Shown here in pieces: positions 47,563 to 56,975 of a DNA stretch of 64,000 nucleotides. Source of the stretch: Flavobacteriales bacterium (lineage in GTDB: Bacteria > Bacteroidota > Bacteroidia > Flavobacteriales_E > Vicingaceae); assembly GCA_002706365.1 (NCBI GenBank), contig PALM01000020.1:124001-188000 (forward strand), given 5' to 3'. The first letter of the stretch is position 1, and every line of letters starts with the position of its first letter. Under the pieces are notes generated by a model, which was given only the letters and a program-made list of their open reading frames with translations, was not told the origin of the DNA and did no database searches. The position numbers and the translations under genes are program-made.

Positions 47563-48708
47563 ATGCTCAGATCACTCAAACTGGCTACCGCCTTTCTATT
47601 CTTAAGCCTATTATATTCATGTGAGAACGAACATCAGGGCGACTTTCAATCTGATGGCTTTGAATTGCTTTATGAAAGTGATGAATATGAGATCTTTCAT
47701 CGGGGTAAAGAGTTCATCTTAGAAGTAGTTCACCCATATCCGGGAGCATCTACTCCAGAGTACTATCATTTGCACCCCAGGTATATGGAAGCACTTGAGT
47801 TAGAAAATGTAACTCATCATATTCCTTATCCAATCGATGGCATTGCCATAAGCTCTACTACCCATTTAGGCTTTTTAGAAGCACTTGGCATGGGTGATAG
47901 AATTATTGGGGCAAATAATCCACAGCTTTTCTATTCCACTGAGTTCAATGAACGCTTCAAGAATGGAGAGATTCGCAATATTGGAGGTGCCAAATTTGAT
48001 GAGGAGCTATTGATCAAGCTCAATATTGATGTCTTATTCGCTTTTGCATTAAGTCCTTCTGATCTAGGCTCAATCAATGATTTGAGGGAAAGTGGGATCA
48101 AAGTGGTAATGATCTCAGAGTTCCTAGAAGCAGACCCTTTGAAAAAGGCCAAGTGGTTGAAGTTCTTTGCTGTCTTTTTTGGGGAAGAAAAACTGCTAAA
48201 AAGCAATCAACTGCTAAATGCGATTGAAGCTCAATACCTGCTTATCAAGGATGCGGTGGCAAGCCAAGAAAATAAACCAACTGTAATGATGGGATATCCA
48301 TGGAAAGGAAGTTGGCATGTAAGCGGAGGAGCTTCATATCAAGCAAAGTTCTTTAGGGATGCCGGTGCTGAATATATTTGGTCTGATTTCGATCAAACAG
48401 GTAGCGTGCCTTTAGATATTGAAGTGGTACTTAAGAAAGGAGCAAACACAGACTTCTGGTTAAATCCAGGTGATAAGCAGTCCATTTCTCAAATACTGGA
48501 ATCAAATGATAATTTCTCTTCTTTTTCAGCTGTCAAACAGGAGCAGGTATATTCAAACTATGCCAGGACGACAGCACTTGGGGCAAATGATGCTTGGGAG
48601 AAAGGAGTAGTTAGGCCGGATTTGATTCTGGCAGATCTAGCCACTATCTTTCATCCTGCGGTCTTAGGTGAAAGGGAATTGTACTTTTACAAGCAATTAG
48701 AACCATAA
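47563..48708 (+). CDS. btuF: ABC transporter substrate-binding lipoprotein (BtuF-like)
   Basis: A 381-residue lipoprotein with lipobox LYSC (Cys about 20). The class III periplasmic binding fold includes 'IDGIAISSTTHLGFLEALGMGDRIIGANN', 'FDEELLIKLNIDVLFAFA', and 'RPDLILADLATIFHPAVLGE'. It should hold its ligand in the periplasm for the permease encoded downstream. Corrinoid is inferred from the locus; ferri-siderophore is the main alternative since the families are close. The gap to the giant gene is 3 nt and to the permease about 22 nt (ATG) or 4 nt (TTG). Confidence 0.85.
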   Translation: MLRSLKLATAFLFLSLLYSCENEHQGDFQSDGFELLYESDEYEIFHRGKEFILEVVHPYPGASTPEYYHLHPRYMEALELENVTHHIPYPIDGIAISSTTHLGFLEALGMGDRIIGANNPQLFYSTEFNERFKNGEIRNIGGAKFDEELLIKLNIDVLFAFALSPSDLGSINDLRESGIKVVMISEFLEADPLKKAKWLKFFAVFFGEEKLLKSNQLLNAIEAQYLLIKDAVASQENKPTVMMGYPWKGSWHVSGGASYQAKFFRDAGAEYIWSDFDQTGSVPLDIEVVLKKGANTDFWLNPGDKQSISQILESNDNFSSFSAVKQEQVYSNYARTTALGANDAWEKGVVRPDLILADLATIFHPAVLGERELYFYKQLEP

Positions 48709-48730
48709 GGATTTGCAGACAAAAGGAATC

Positions 48731-49726
48731 ATGATCATCATTCTTGGAGCAATACTCTTGCTCTTGTTCATTGCCGATCTACTTATTGGTTCAGTGCATA
48801 TTCCAATAGATAGCATTATTGGCTATTTAAAGGGAGCTAAGATCAATGAAACTGATTATCTCATCCTTCACCATTCTAGATTACCCAAAGCAATTACTGC
48901 AATAATTTGTGGAGGGGCTTTATCCGTTGCCGGTTTACAGATGCAGACTCTTTTCAGAAACCCCCTTGCCGGACCATATATACTCGGCATTAGCAGTGGA
49001 GCAGGTTTAGGAGTAGCCATTCTATTAATGGGCTTAGGTCTCTTAGGTTTGAGTGCTATCAATGAGTGGTCTTTAGCCGCTGCTGCTTTTTTAGGAGCAT
49101 TCTCGATCCTATTCATCCTGCTTTTGCTCTCATATCGCTTGAAAGATGTAATGACCCTTCTTATTGTGGGTATAATGATTGGGGCCATTGCCACTGCTTT
49201 AATTGGGATCTTACAATTCTATTCTAACGATTTCCAATTGAAGTCATTTGTGATCTGGAGTTTGGGAAGCCTGGATTCTGTTGGTTATCAAAAGCTGGGA
49301 ATCATGGGAGGCGCATGTGTTCTTGCCTCTTTGCTGGCCTTTGTGAACTCAAAACCCTTGAATTCACTCTTAATGGGTGAAGCTTTCGCAAGTAGCGTGG
49401 GCATCAATATCAATAGAATTCGCATACTCAGCATCTTGTCTACTGGCATTTTAGCAGGTACGGTAACTGCATATTGCGGGCCAATAGGTTTTGTGGGAAT
49501 CGTGGTGCCACATTTGGGGAGAATGCTCTTTCAAAGCACCGACCATTCCTGGTTGATTCCAGTCTGTATATTGATGGGAGCAATCCTTTTGCTCTTTTCT
49601 GATATACTATCTCATCTGCTTGTCGATCAAATGGCATTGCCAATTAATTCCATCACTGCACTTCTGGGGATTCCAATAATTATTTGGATACTATTAGCGC
49701 GACAAAGAGTCTCACAATCATTCTAA
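48731..49726 (+). CDS. btuC: FecCD/BtuC-family ABC transporter permease
   Basis: A 331-residue inner-membrane permease with about ten transmembrane helices. Motifs are 'LPKAITAIICGGALSVAGLQMQTLFRNPLAGPYILGISSGAGLG' in pieces matching the family, and 'CGPIGFVGIVVPHLGRML' before the last helices. The start is uncertain: TTG at 48713 and ATG at 48731 are in frame, both with purine-rich sequence upstream. I chose the ATG. The stop overlaps the next ATG (TAATG). Confidence 0.87.
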   Translation: MIIILGAILLLLFIADLLIGSVHIPIDSIIGYLKGAKINETDYLILHHSRLPKAITAIICGGALSVAGLQMQTLFRNPLAGPYILGISSGAGLGVAILLMGLGLLGLSAINEWSLAAAAFLGAFSILFILLLLSYRLKDVMTLLIVGIMIGAIATALIGILQFYSNDFQLKSFVIWSLGSLDSVGYQKLGIMGGACVLASLLAFVNSKPLNSLLMGEAFASSVGININRIRILSILSTGILAGTVTAYCGPIGFVGIVVPHLGRMLFQSTDHSWLIPVCILMGAILLLFSDILSHLLVDQMALPINSITALLGIPIIIWILLARQRVSQSF

Positions 49727-50493
49727 TGATCAGCTTAAAACACATAGAGATATCGTATGAGTCAGTGCTCTTATTGAAGGCTGAAATGCTTCATCTAAAG
49801 AAGGGCGAAATGATAGCACTTATAGGTAGGAATGGAAGTGGGAAGTCGTCTTTGATCAAAGGTATTTCCGGCTTGAATAAAAGCTTAAAAGGAGACATAC
49901 ACATCAATGAATCACCTTTATCTAAATTGAATTCACTGGAGCTAGCAAGAAGTTTGGCCATAGTCCATACAGATGCTCCATTCCCGGCAATTATGGCAAT
50001 GGAGGAGTTTGTGGCTTTTGGCCGATACCCTTTCAATAATTGGTTGGGCAAATTGAGACAGCAAGACCTTGATGCGGTTAATGCGGCAATAGAAGCTTGC
50101 GACTTGAAATATCTCAGAGGTCAGAGTATGGATAAATTGAGTGATGGGGAGCGACAAAGAGCTATGATCGCCAGAGCAATCTCTCAGGATAGCGAATTTT
50201 TGATCTTGGATGAACCCAGCACCCATCTTGATGGGCAGAATACCTTGAAAATATTGAAGTTGTTGAAAGAGCAGGCAAAGGAGAAGGGTAGAGGAGTGCT
50301 CTATTCAACGCATAGGATTGCAGAGAGTATTGAACTCGCAGATCGCTTGTGGATAATTTCCAATAAAGAGTTAAAAGCCTATTCCAAAGCAGAATTCCTC
50401 TCTGATTTAAAGCTTCAGAAATCTATTCTAGGAGAGCACATCACTTATCAGGAAGGGGAGAGTGGCAGTCAGTTCAGCATCAATCTGAGCTAA
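49726..50493 (+). CDS. btuD: ABC transporter ATP-binding protein (BtuD/FecE-like)
   Basis: A 255-residue ATPase that powers the BtuC permease. Walker A is GRNGSGKSSL, the signature is LSDGERQRAM, and Walker B is FLILDEPSTHLD. The switch His is in YSTHRIAES. The start ATG overlaps the permease stop. Cobalamin specificity comes from context only. It is convergent with a small lipoprotein gene with a 14-nt overlap. Confidence 0.9.
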   Translation: MISLKHIEISYESVLLLKAEMLHLKKGEMIALIGRNGSGKSSLIKGISGLNKSLKGDIHINESPLSKLNSLELARSLAIVHTDAPFPAIMAMEEFVAFGRYPFNNWLGKLRQQDLDAVNAAIEACDLKYLRGQSMDKLSDGERQRAMIARAISQDSEFLILDEPSTHLDGQNTLKILKLLKEQAKEKGRGVLYSTHRIAESIELADRLWIISNKELKAYSKAEFLSDLKLQKSILGEHITYQEGESGSQFSINLS

Positions 50494-50734
50494 ACTTTGT
50501 AGAGTTCCTATTTTCCTTGGTTCCCAACCTTTTCTTCGTCTTTCTCTGCTGCCTTTTATAGGCCCTTTGAGCCTTGCGATTCACTTTATCATAGTTTTGG
50601 CGAAGCTCCTGACTGGGAAGTTTTCCTTTCTTCATCCCCTTTCTAGATACTCCGCTAAAGCCAGGGTAGGGGTTACAGCCGAGCAATACAACTGAGACAA
50701 TTAAAACGATATATAAAAGGGATCTATTGATCAT
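50480..50734 (-). CDS. Small basic lipoprotein, unknown function
   Basis: An 84-residue lipoprotein with signal peptide and lipobox LLGC (Cys about 20). The mature part is short and rich in Lys and Arg ('KVNRKAQRAYKRQQRKTKKRLG'), which suggests unstructured binding to nucleic acid, peptidoglycan or lipid. I recognise no family. Its start overlaps the SCO gene by 11 nt, so it is translationally coupled to a copper-chaperone-like protein, which may point to a joint envelope role. Confidence 0.7.
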   Translation of the reverse strand: MINRSLLYIVLIVSVVLLGCNPYPGFSGVSRKGMKKGKLPSQELRQNYDKVNRKAQRAYKRQQRKTKKRLGTKENRNSTKFSSD

Positions 50735-51383
50735 ACTCTTGAGAAAGGATCTCGATATCCGTTATCAGTTGGTCAACGCTCTCTTCTGAGGTTCCGTCGT
50801 AAAAGCCTCGGATCCTTTTTTCTTTATCGACTAATACGAAATTCTCGGTGTGGATGAAGTCATTAACGCCACCATCTCCTTCTGTAGTTGCAGCAAAATA
50901 TGATTTTCTAGCTAGATCATAAATGATCTTCTTATCTCCGGTTAAGAACACCCATTTATTAGGGTCGGCCTCATAAAGTTCAGCATAAGCCTTCAAGGTT
51001 TCTGCAGAATCTACTTCCGGATTTACAGTATGTGATACGATCATAAAATCATCATCCGCTTTATATGCTTCTTGTACTCGTTTGAGTTGAGTACTCATGT
51101 CTGGACAAATAGTCGGACAAGTAGTAAAGAAGAAGTCGCTCACATAGTATTTTCCTTCTAAATCCGATTGGTTGAAAGCTTTACCATCCTGATCCACTAG
51201 CTCGAAATCTGCAATATTGTGCTTTACTCTTTCACCTTGTACGCTCTCGTCTACCAGCTCAGGATTGATCATAGCAGGAGTATAAATAGGCAATGTGCGA
51301 TTGTCCTTGATCATGGTGTAGGCAATCGCTACGCCGATACAAAGCAATACGAATGGGATTATGATAGGGAGTTTTTTGATCAT
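50724..51383 (-). CDS. SCO1/SenC family copper chaperone-like protein
   Basis: A 219-residue membrane-anchored thioredoxin-fold protein. One N-terminal helix (about 5-24) anchors it. The copper motif is FFFTTCPTICPDM (CxxxC) and the distal His lies in DFIHTENFVLVD. It also has 'VSHTVNPEVDSAETLKAYA'. SCO proteins deliver copper to the Cu-A site of cytochrome c oxidase or reduce its thiols. No oxidase gene is nearby in the window. The next minus-strand gene upstream is a thioredoxin-like protein 142 nt away. Confidence 0.92.
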   Translation of the reverse strand: MIKKLPIIIPFVLLCIGVAIAYTMIKDNRTLPIYTPAMINPELVDESVQGERVKHNIADFELVDQDGKAFNQSDLEGKYYVSDFFFTTCPTICPDMSTQLKRVQEAYKADDDFMIVSHTVNPEVDSAETLKAYAELYEADPNKWVFLTGDKKIIYDLARKSYFAATTEGDGGVNDFIHTENFVLVDKEKRIRGFYDGTSEESVDQLITDIEILSQEYDQ

Positions 51384-51425
51384 TGATGACTTTGTTATTT
51401 AGGATGAAGGATTAAAGACTTTATT

Positions 51426-51539
51426 CAAATATGAAATATGAGATGTGAAATATGAAAGTTTGAATCAGTCTTTAGAATACAATACTCATTTGCAGAGAGT
51501 TGTGAGCTTTCACATTTCATATTTCTCATTTCACATTTG
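51426..51539. repeat. Long imperfect inverted repeat of CATATTTC-type sequence
   Basis: Arms of 33 nt at 51426-51458 and 51507-51539 pair with few mismatches, based on repeated GAAATATGA/GTGAAAT units. The right arm contains the last codons and the stop of the TlpA-like gene (stop at 51526). Probably doubles as its terminator. Confidence 0.7.
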
Positions 51540-52962
51540 GCATATCTGCCTTTTCCGCATCCTTTTCAAAGTAATACTCAAGCATTTTTTCTAGAGATTC
51601 CACACTCATCTTCTTAGAGAGGATTTTTAGGTCTTCATCTAGAAGATAGGTTTGCGGAGTACTGTAAACGTCGTAAAGACTTCTAAAATTGCTTCTAAAG
51701 TCGCCTCCATCAGAACCATTGATCCAATCTAGATTGTATTTATCGATGAAGTCGATCCAAGCTTCATTTTCATATTCACTTCCTACGGCAAAGACTTCAA
51801 GTCCTTGCTTTCTGAATCGATCGTAAACCCTCTTGAGTTTTGGTGTCGCTTCCTTACAATGCCCACAATCTGGCGACCAGATATAAACAACAGTGTATTT
51901 GGCCTTTACATCATAAAGCTGAACGAAACGTTTCATGGCTGTGTCTTTAACTATGATGTTCGGAGCTTTTTTACCGATCAACAATGGGTCAAGTGCATTT
52001 GCTCTTTCCGAAAGCTTCTCAAGATTCTTCTTGCTAAACCATTCGGGCTTCTCTTTCATAAAGTAATTCTTTGCCAAATGAACAAAGACTGCATCCATTC
52101 CCATCACCTGAGAGCGTTCATACTTGGAAGTGAAGTTGGATAGGGCGTACTTATAAAGCACCGGATTGTCCTTTACCTGAGCCAGAATGTAATCTACAGC
52201 CTCAATAAGTGAGTCAGGGTCTTGTCTAGTGAGCTTATCCAAGTAGTATTCTGTCTTTTCATGGAAAGTTGATGTCCTCAGCAAACGCTCATCGTCAAAA
52301 GCATAATTGTCGAAAAAGTGCGCTTTAAAGTACTTGAAACCGAAAGTACTGTCTGCACCTTCAGGAGCTTCAGGTACCGTTGGATATTCCACAGCATAAA
52401 TGAAGTTGGAGGTAAAAGAACCAGGATGTTCTTTATGCAAATTTGCGATATATGCCCTTACATCCTCATTGATCTGATTCATTTCAGCCTCAATAGCTTT
52501 AGCTTCTCCCGATTTTGGATCAAAAGCTTCTTTCTCCTTTCTAAGTCTAGTGACTTTTCTATTCTGCTGCGATAGGTATTTTAAATAATCATAGAATATC
52601 TTGTTCTCTTTTCCACCCTTCACTTTCATATTACCTACAATGTAAGAGGTGTCTGTTTCAAAGGAAAGCTTCTGATCATCCAATAGAAAATCGAATACTT
52701 TCTTGTTCTGAACAAGCACTGAATACATGCCGTGTTCTAGAGTGTCTTCCCCTTTAAAGGTGAATTCTCCTTTGGCATTTACTTCTGCAGTATCTCGGTA
52801 GAATTGACCTTTACCATAGAAATATGAGAGATATGCTGTTTTAGAAGGAAAATCTTCCACCTTTACTTTGATCTCGTATTGCGCCTGAGATGGCTTAAAG
52901 ATCAATACAGAGAGAAGTAATAGAACAGTGCTTTTTAGGTATTTGATGTAAGTAGTATCCAT
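51526..52962 (-). CDS. TlpA-like thioredoxin-fold protein with N-terminal DUF4369-like domain
   Basis: A 478-residue exported protein. The start at 52962 (MDTTYIKYLKSTVLLLLSV) gives a signal peptide ending SQAQ. A DUF4369-like beta domain (about 25-130) and a helical middle (about 130-320) lead to a C-terminal thioredoxin domain with the active site SPDCGHCKEATPKL and the cis-Pro region 'VYSTPQTYLLD'. It probably exchanges disulfides in the periplasm. The final residues (about the last four) come from the inverted repeat. Confidence 0.88.
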   Translation of the reverse strand: MDTTYIKYLKSTVLLLLSVLIFKPSQAQYEIKVKVEDFPSKTAYLSYFYGKGQFYRDTAEVNAKGEFTFKGEDTLEHGMYSVLVQNKKVFDFLLDDQKLSFETDTSYIVGNMKVKGGKENKIFYDYLKYLSQQNRKVTRLRKEKEAFDPKSGEAKAIEAEMNQINEDVRAYIANLHKEHPGSFTSNFIYAVEYPTVPEAPEGADSTFGFKYFKAHFFDNYAFDDERLLRTSTFHEKTEYYLDKLTRQDPDSLIEAVDYILAQVKDNPVLYKYALSNFTSKYERSQVMGMDAVFVHLAKNYFMKEKPEWFSKKNLEKLSERANALDPLLIGKKAPNIIVKDTAMKRFVQLYDVKAKYTVVYIWSPDCGHCKEATPKLKRVYDRFRKQGLEVFAVGSEYENEAWIDFIDKYNLDWINGSDGGDFRSNFRSLYDVYSTPQTYLLDEDLKILSKKMSVESLEKMLEYYFEKDAEKADMPNVK

Positions 52963-53112
52963 AGTTATTTCTTTCGCTGACAAATGTAAGTTTTATGATA
53001 GCATCCTTGCGTTAATGCTTGTTAATTGCATGACGCATGAGGGTGCCATTTGGTTTACTCTATTTAATATAATTTTCAACTCTGCAGTAAACAAATATTG
53101 TACCTTGCACAT

Positions 53113-53916
53113 ATGGAAATCCTTACATGGACAATTATAGCGCTGATCACCCTGGTCGGAATTGTTGCGGGAATACTCTTGAGCATCTACTTTTTGCAGG
53201 ATAAGCTCATTTTTTCGCCTATTCGTCTGCCAATGGACTACCATTTCCCATTTGAGAATGCAGAGGAGTTCACTTTTAAAGTTGCAGATCGGGCAGACCT
53301 CAATTGTTTATTGTTCAAGACAGAAGGGGAGAGTAAAGGACTGATCTTTTACATTCATGGAAATGCCGATAACCTTCGTTATTGGGGCGATTTTGCAAAA
53401 TTCTTCACCGATCTCCAATACGATGTATTCATGTATGATTTCCGAAGTTTTGGCAAAAGCACAGGAAGGATCAAGAATGAAAGGAACCTACAAAGAGATA
53501 ATAAGATCCTATATAAGAGGATGGTGAAGATCTATGGAGAGGAAAACATAATCGTTTATGGCTTTTCTATTGGTACCGGCTTAGCAGCGCGACTGGCAAA
53601 TAGGAATAAGCCAAAGATGTTGATCCTAGAAGCACCTTATGACCATTTTATCAGCTTGATCAAGTATCACAAGGCATATCTACCCGCAAGTTGGATTACC
53701 AAATATCATTTCAGGATCAATAGGTATTTAGCTGAGATCGATGTGCCAACCCATATCTTTCATGGAACGGAAGATCGTAAAGTGCCTTACTATCTGGGTG
53801 AGCGCCTTAGAGGAATACATCCCTTGGTAGAATTTCACACTGTATTGGATGCTACACATTCAGATATGCAGTCGATGGAATACTATAAAAGGAAGATGAA
53901 GGAGCTTTTAGCTTAA
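53113..53916 (+). CDS. Membrane-anchored alpha/beta hydrolase
   Basis: A 267-residue hydrolase with one N-terminal transmembrane helix (about 3-29). The fold shows '[16 protein letters not shown]' (oxyanion region), the nucleophile elbow GFSIGTG with Ser, Asp in 'TEDRKVPY', and the final His in 'LDATHSDM'. It resembles the BAAT/YqkD (serine aminopeptidase-like) group. The start at 53113 is preferred, since the TACCTTGC sequence upstream looks like a -7 element. Convergent with prfC with a 4-nt overlap. Confidence 0.87.
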   Translation: MEILTWTIIALITLVGIVAGILLSIYFLQDKLIFSPIRLPMDYHFPFENAEEFTFKVADRADLNCLLFKTEGESKGLIFYIHGNADNLRYWGDFAKFFTDLQYDVFMYDFRSFGKSTGRIKNERNLQRDNKILYKRMVKIYGEENIIVYGFSIGTGLAARLANRNKPKMLILEAPYDHFISLIKYHKAYLPASWITKYHFRINRYLAEIDVPTHIFHGTEDRKVPYYLGERLRGIHPLVEFHTVLDATHSDMQSMEYYKRKMKELLA

Positions 53917-55505
53917 GCTTCTACTGCCTTGAATTCGGAAGTGAAGTGAAAATCGATATCCGGATAATTATCCTTGGTGATCTGTAGGATTCCAGCTGTT
54001 TGCGCTAGGAATACGAGGTTTTCATCCTTATCGTGAACAATGTAGTTCGACTTCAATCGCACAAACTCATCTAGCATTTCCTTATTGTCTGAGGTAAACC
54101 AGCAAGCCTTGTAGAAGTTTAGAGGGTGGAAGCTTACAGAGGCATTGTATTCATGCTTTAAACGGTATTGAATCACCTCAAACTGAAGTTCTCCAACCGT
54201 ACCAATGTATTTCTTATTCCCCATTCTAGCAGTGAAAAGCTGAGCTACACCTTCTTCAGTAAGCTGATGTATACCCTTTTCAAGCTGCTTGCTCTTCATT
54301 GGATCGTCGTTCACCACTTCTTTAAAGATCTCAGGCGAAAAGCTTGGGATTCCTTTGAATGTGAAGTCATCTCCTTCTGTTAAGGTATCACCGATCTTGA
54401 AGTTTCCGGTGTCGTAGAGTCCAATTACATCACCTGGAAAAGCCTCTTCAATTAAACTTTTATCCTTAGCCATGAAGGAGGTAGGGTTGCTAAAGCGCAA
54501 GTCCTTATCCAATCGCACATGATGAAAGAATTTATTCCTTTGGAACTTGCCACTGCATACTCTTAGGAATGCAATACGATCGCGGTGTTTAGGATCGAGG
54601 TTTGCGTGGATCTTAAAGATGAAGCCGCTGAATTTATCTCGTTCAGGATCTATTTCTCCCTCATCTGTCTCTCTTCCTTTAGGCGCTGGAGCGATGTCGA
54701 TGAATTCATCTAGCATTTCCTGAATTCCAAAGTTATTCACAGCAGAACCGAAGAAGACAGGAGCTAGCTTTCCATTCAAGTATTCAGTTTGATCGAATTC
54801 ATCGTAGACTCCTTCTACCAACTCTACATCTTCTCTCAATTGATCAGCTTCCTTTCCCAATAGTTCATCCAATTGAGGGTCGCTTAGATCATCAAAAGAC
54901 ATAATGTTTTCAGCTCTTTTTGTCTTTGAAGACTGAAAGAGGTTTACATTCTTCTCTTGAAGGTTATATACCCCTTTGAATGTGGCTCCAATTCCAATTG
55001 GCCAGGAGAGAGGACGAACATTTATCTTCAGCTTCTCTTCCAATTCGTCTAATAATTCGAATGGGTCGCGACCTTCAAGATCGAGTTTGTTGATGAAGAC
55101 GATCACTGGGGTATCGCGCATACGACACACCTCCATGAGTCTTTCAGTTTGCTCCTCAACACCTTTCACACAATCGATCACCAAGACCACGCTATCAACA
55201 GCAGTAAGTGTACGATAGGTGTCTTCTGCGAAGTCCTTGTGACCGGGAGTGTCAAGTAGATTGATGAGCTTGTCTTTGTATTCAAAGCCCATTACAGAGG
55301 TAGCCACAGAGATCCCTCTCTGCTTTTCAATTTCCATGAAGTCGGAAGTGGCAGTCTTGGTGATCTTGTTATTCTTTACCGCACCAGCAGTCTGAATAGC
55401 ACCACCAAATAGAAGGAACTTTTCAGTAAGAGTTGTCTTTCCCGCATCCGGGTGAGAAATGATAGCGAATGTCTTTCGTTTGCTGATCTCGTCTTTGAGC
55501 TTCAT
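53913..55505 (-). CDS. prfC: Peptide chain release factor 3
   Basis: A 530-residue translational GTPase that recycles release factors RF1 and RF2 from the ribosome after termination. The P-loop is [10 protein letters not shown], with [12 protein letters not shown] as the switch, DTPGHKDF for G3 and NKLD for G4. Domain II and the RF3-specific C-terminal part are complete. Length is normal. A -7 element (TAACTTTG) lies 23 nt upstream of the ATG. Confidence 0.95.
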   Translation of the reverse strand: MKLKDEISKRKTFAIISHPDAGKTTLTEKFLLFGGAIQTAGAVKNNKITKTATSDFMEIEKQRGISVATSVMGFEYKDKLINLLDTPGHKDFAEDTYRTLTAVDSVVLVIDCVKGVEEQTERLMEVCRMRDTPVIVFINKLDLEGRDPFELLDELEEKLKINVRPLSWPIGIGATFKGVYNLQEKNVNLFQSSKTKRAENIMSFDDLSDPQLDELLGKEADQLREDVELVEGVYDEFDQTEYLNGKLAPVFFGSAVNNFGIQEMLDEFIDIAPAPKGRETDEGEIDPERDKFSGFIFKIHANLDPKHRDRIAFLRVCSGKFQRNKFFHHVRLDKDLRFSNPTSFMAKDKSLIEEAFPGDVIGLYDTGNFKIGDTLTEGDDFTFKGIPSFSPEIFKEVVNDDPMKSKQLEKGIHQLTEEGVAQLFTARMGNKKYIGTVGELQFEVIQYRLKHEYNASVSFHPLNFYKACWFTSDNKEMLDEFVRLKSNYIVHDKDENLVFLAQTAGILQITKDNYPDIDFHFTSEFKAVEA

Positions 55506-55527
55506 GAAAAGGTTTTTTTCGAGCCCG

Positions 55528-55535
55528 CAAAGTTA
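55528..55535 (-). promoter_or_regulatory. Bacteroidota -7 element TAACTTTG upstream of prfC
   Basis: Minus-strand exact TAnnTTTG match, 22 nt before the prfC ATG at 55505. Confidence 0.55.
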
Positions 55536-55549
55536 ATCTTTTGAATTCG

Positions 55550-56848
55550 CTAATTGTAAACGATCAGCTTTTTTCGGATAAGTTGCTTTTCATTCTTGAT
55601 CTGAAGAATGTACAAGCCTTCCGGTACATCCAAATTGCCTCTAAAATCATTTTGATAGAATTCTGTGCTATAGACCACATCACCATTCAAACTGATCAAT
55701 TGAAGCTCTTTTCTTTCATTTAAGCTGGTTCTTAGCTGCAATTGATTCCCTCGAAGTGGATTTTGAAATTGTAGTATTTCATTATTTGCGTATCGATCCA
55801 ATCCGGTAGTAAGCTGGATTACGGCTGAATCCTGACCCTGACAATTATTTGCATCATCAATGATTATGGTATAGACAGCAGGACATAAACTATCGAATAC
55901 TCCTGTTGAATTTGACTGTACGAATAACAATTGTTGGTTCATTAGAGTGATCTGATAAGGAGGGGTTCCAAAAGTCGGTTGAACCGTCAACTTACCGTTA
56001 CATGTGATATTGCTTGATGAGTGCTGATTAACCTGATCATTCGCAAGAATAGGGGGAGGTGCGATAATTGTGTAGTTGTAGACAATGGAGCGATTGTTTA
56101 CATCAGTCAATGTAATTCGGTACTGTCCCGGCATTGCGCCCATCATCATCCACATATTATTTGAATCAACCATCCATCCATTGCCAATATTAAATTCTGT
56201 TAGGTAAGTGATCGGCTGAACTAAGCTGTCTCTTTGCCAAGGAGGATTAAAGCATCCCACGTTCATTAGCGCCGGTTGATTGCAAAGCGGCTGAATAACA
56301 ACCCCCGGAGGACATTGCGGTCCGTATCCCGGTTGGATCCACTTTAGCTCATCCACACTAAAGCCATGCTCATAAGCCCATAGATCGATCTCTGGAAAGA
56401 GCATATCTTCTATGTAGGCGTAGTTCATTTCTCTAGATATCTTCTGTGCCACCTCTTTATTCCCACTTTCAATGATCATATGTCCTACTGCGCATGCCGT
56501 CCCATAATCATCGATGAAGTATGGAGTTCTCTTTTGATGATAAGTGTTTTGGGGAAATTCTTGCTTATTCGCATAGCTTCTAAGCTTGTTTAGCAATTCA
56601 GCTCGCTTAGTTCGCTGCTCTTTGTTATAGCATTTCAGATCAACTCGATCAAGGGAATCGATAACTTCAAGTAGATGAAATCGAATGATCTCTTTTTCAG
56701 ATAACTCATTCAAATCATTTGACTTATAAAAGCTCATATCAACTGCCGACCAATACTTATTCAATTCTACGAGTCGGTTAGTTGGATTCGATGCGATCAA
56801 TTGGAAGCAAAAAAATGAGAGTAGGAGAGAGAGGGTAGTAGCTTTCAT
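55550..56848 (-). CDS. Secreted protein with T9SS type A sorting domain
   Basis: A 432-residue exported protein. The start at 56848 (MKATTLSLLLSFFCFQLIAS) gives a signal peptide; the longer frame is not needed. A domain at about 25-180 has 'PYFIDDYGTACAVGHMIIESGN' and 'YEHGFSVDELKWIQPGYGPQ', a pattern I have seen in secreted proteins of several phyla, function unknown. An Ig-like beta domain (SprB/PKD-like, about 240-350) follows, then the T9SS sorting domain (LQFQNPLRGNQLQL ... VPEGLYILQI). Separate from its neighbours. Confidence 0.85.
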   Translation of the reverse strand: MKATTLSLLLSFFCFQLIASNPTNRLVELNKYWSAVDMSFYKSNDLNELSEKEIIRFHLLEVIDSLDRVDLKCYNKEQRTKRAELLNKLRSYANKQEFPQNTYHQKRTPYFIDDYGTACAVGHMIIESGNKEVAQKISREMNYAYIEDMLFPEIDLWAYEHGFSVDELKWIQPGYGPQCPPGVVIQPLCNQPALMNVGCFNPPWQRDSLVQPITYLTEFNIGNGWMVDSNNMWMMMGAMPGQYRITLTDVNNRSIVYNYTIIAPPPILANDQVNQHSSSNITCNGKLTVQPTFGTPPYQITLMNQQLLFVQSNSTGVFDSLCPAVYTIIIDDANNCQGQDSAVIQLTTGLDRYANNEILQFQNPLRGNQLQLRTSLNERKELQLISLNGDVVYSTEFYQNDFRGNLDVPEGLYILQIKNEKQLIRKKLIVYN

Positions 56849-56956
56849 GCCGGATGCTTTGTTCAAAGATAGGAATCTAGAAAATCCTTCTAGGCTATGA
56901 AGACGATTTTGGCAAATTAATCGTTGCCTGGCTTGAATCAAACCTTTTATTGTGGG

Positions 56957-56964
56957 TACTTTTG
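56957..56964 (+). promoter_or_regulatory. Bacteroidota -7 element TACTTTTG upstream of the SF2 helicase
   Basis: Exact TAnnTTTG match 11 nt before the ATG at 56976. It argues against the upstream in-frame start at 56952. Confidence 0.55.
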
Positions 56965-56975
56965 CAACTATTATT

